DNA of 64,000 nt, from the NCBI RefSeq assembly GCF_027943255.1, contig NC_072896.1, positions 38,032,501 through 38,096,500 of the forward strand, in the 5' to 3' direction. This DNA is from Anastrepha obliqua (taxonomy: Eukaryota > Arthropoda > Insecta > Diptera > Tephritidae). A program made the translations under genes and the position numbers. Of this stretch, positions 63,690 through 64,000 are shown one piece after another. The notes beneath the pieces were generated by a model. That model was not told the origin of the DNA. It made no database searches and saw only the letters and a program-made list of their open reading frames with translations. The number at the start of each line of letters is the position of its first letter. The stretch's first letter is position 1.

Positions 63690-64000
63690 AAGGGTAGGAA
63701 CTAGACTAGTAGATAAAAAGGTGGGGCTATTTGAATTAAAGGATGTAGACCAACAGAAGCCATTCACGTTCGTATTAACCGCTTTAAGCTACTGATGAAT
63801 TTCACCAGGTGTGTGTGATATTTAAGCCCGCAATATCCAAAGGTGTAGCGAAAAATTGAGAGTCCAGATGTCTACCTACGGACACCTACCTTTTTAGCCT
63901 TAGAGGTTCTCTCGAGCGCCTCCGATCCACCCCTGGCCATAAGGATCTCGCGACTTTGCACGCTTGCGCCCTAGTCCAGCGTTCGCTGAGTTCATGCGAG
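63690..64000 (-). pseudogene. LINE C-terminal fragment running off the window edge
   Basis: The minus strand from 64000 reads HELSERWTRAQACKVARSLW then PGVDRRRSREN (end of RNase H region), stop, followed near 63880 by sequence matching the LINE at 6655-6910: DIAGLNIT-like residues and KRLIRT before a stop near 63769. The Cys-rich block present at 6655-6910 is missing, so an internal deletion joins the two parts. The element continues beyond the window. Confidence 0.65.

Overview
This 64 kb window is insect DNA and almost certainly dipteran. It is AT-rich, with many TATG/GTAT microsatellites, and it is packed with degenerate transposable elements of kinds common in flies. Several mariner-like elements belong to the rosa-type DD41D group, first described in a Ceratitis fruit fly, and tRNA-derived SINEs are abundant. 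A tephritid fruit fly is my best guess, but this is inference. I found no host protein gene, rRNA or functional tRNA, no LTR retrotransposon and no CRISPR. The window reads as intergenic or long-intron sequence colonised in many layers.

Layout. 0.6-4.6 kb is a pile of relics: a possible hAT-MITE end, LINE pieces, a mauritiana-type mariner, a Jockey/CR1-like LINE, a hAT C-terminus and another MITE end. 4.9-6.2 kb holds a complete 1,286 bp mariner whose transposase lost its first catalytic Asp. 6.6-16.6 kb holds a LINE tail, a Tc3-like relic, a DD41D element split by an RTE retrotransposon with a 14 bp target duplication, two short DD41D deletion derivatives, a third TIR element of the same broad type, and an unclassified TIR element carrying two SINE-like insertions. 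18.3-19.5 kb is an almost intact second mariner lineage. 21.2-24.2 kb is a long RTE copy. 25.75-27.04 kb is a second copy of the first mariner with an open 346-codon transposase and an intact DD34D triad. 27.4-29.3 kb holds two more Tc1/mariner relics. 32.0-40.7 kb mixes LINE pieces, a full-length DD41D element, SINEs, a fold-back hAT MITE, an RNase H-bearing LINE and a short LINE with target duplications. 42.6-45.3 kb contains a Harbinger-type transposase with an intron and a fourth mariner. 45.7-56.5 kb contains LINE relics, a full-length SINE and three DD41D copies. 58-59.3 kb joins an RTE 3' end to an irritans-type mariner. 60.9-62.1 kb is a LINE 3' end with a 13 bp target duplication, itself split by a 746 bp TIR element with TTAA duplications. 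The window ends in another LINE fragment.

How the parts relate. Tc1/mariner elements dominate (about 18 insertions in at least seven lineages). RTE copies and the tRNA-SINE share 3'-end motifs, which suggests that the SINE uses the RTE machinery. The two closest mariner copies have complementary defects: one has good ends and a dead transposase, the other a good transposase and one eroded end. Insertion order can be read from intact target duplications in several places.
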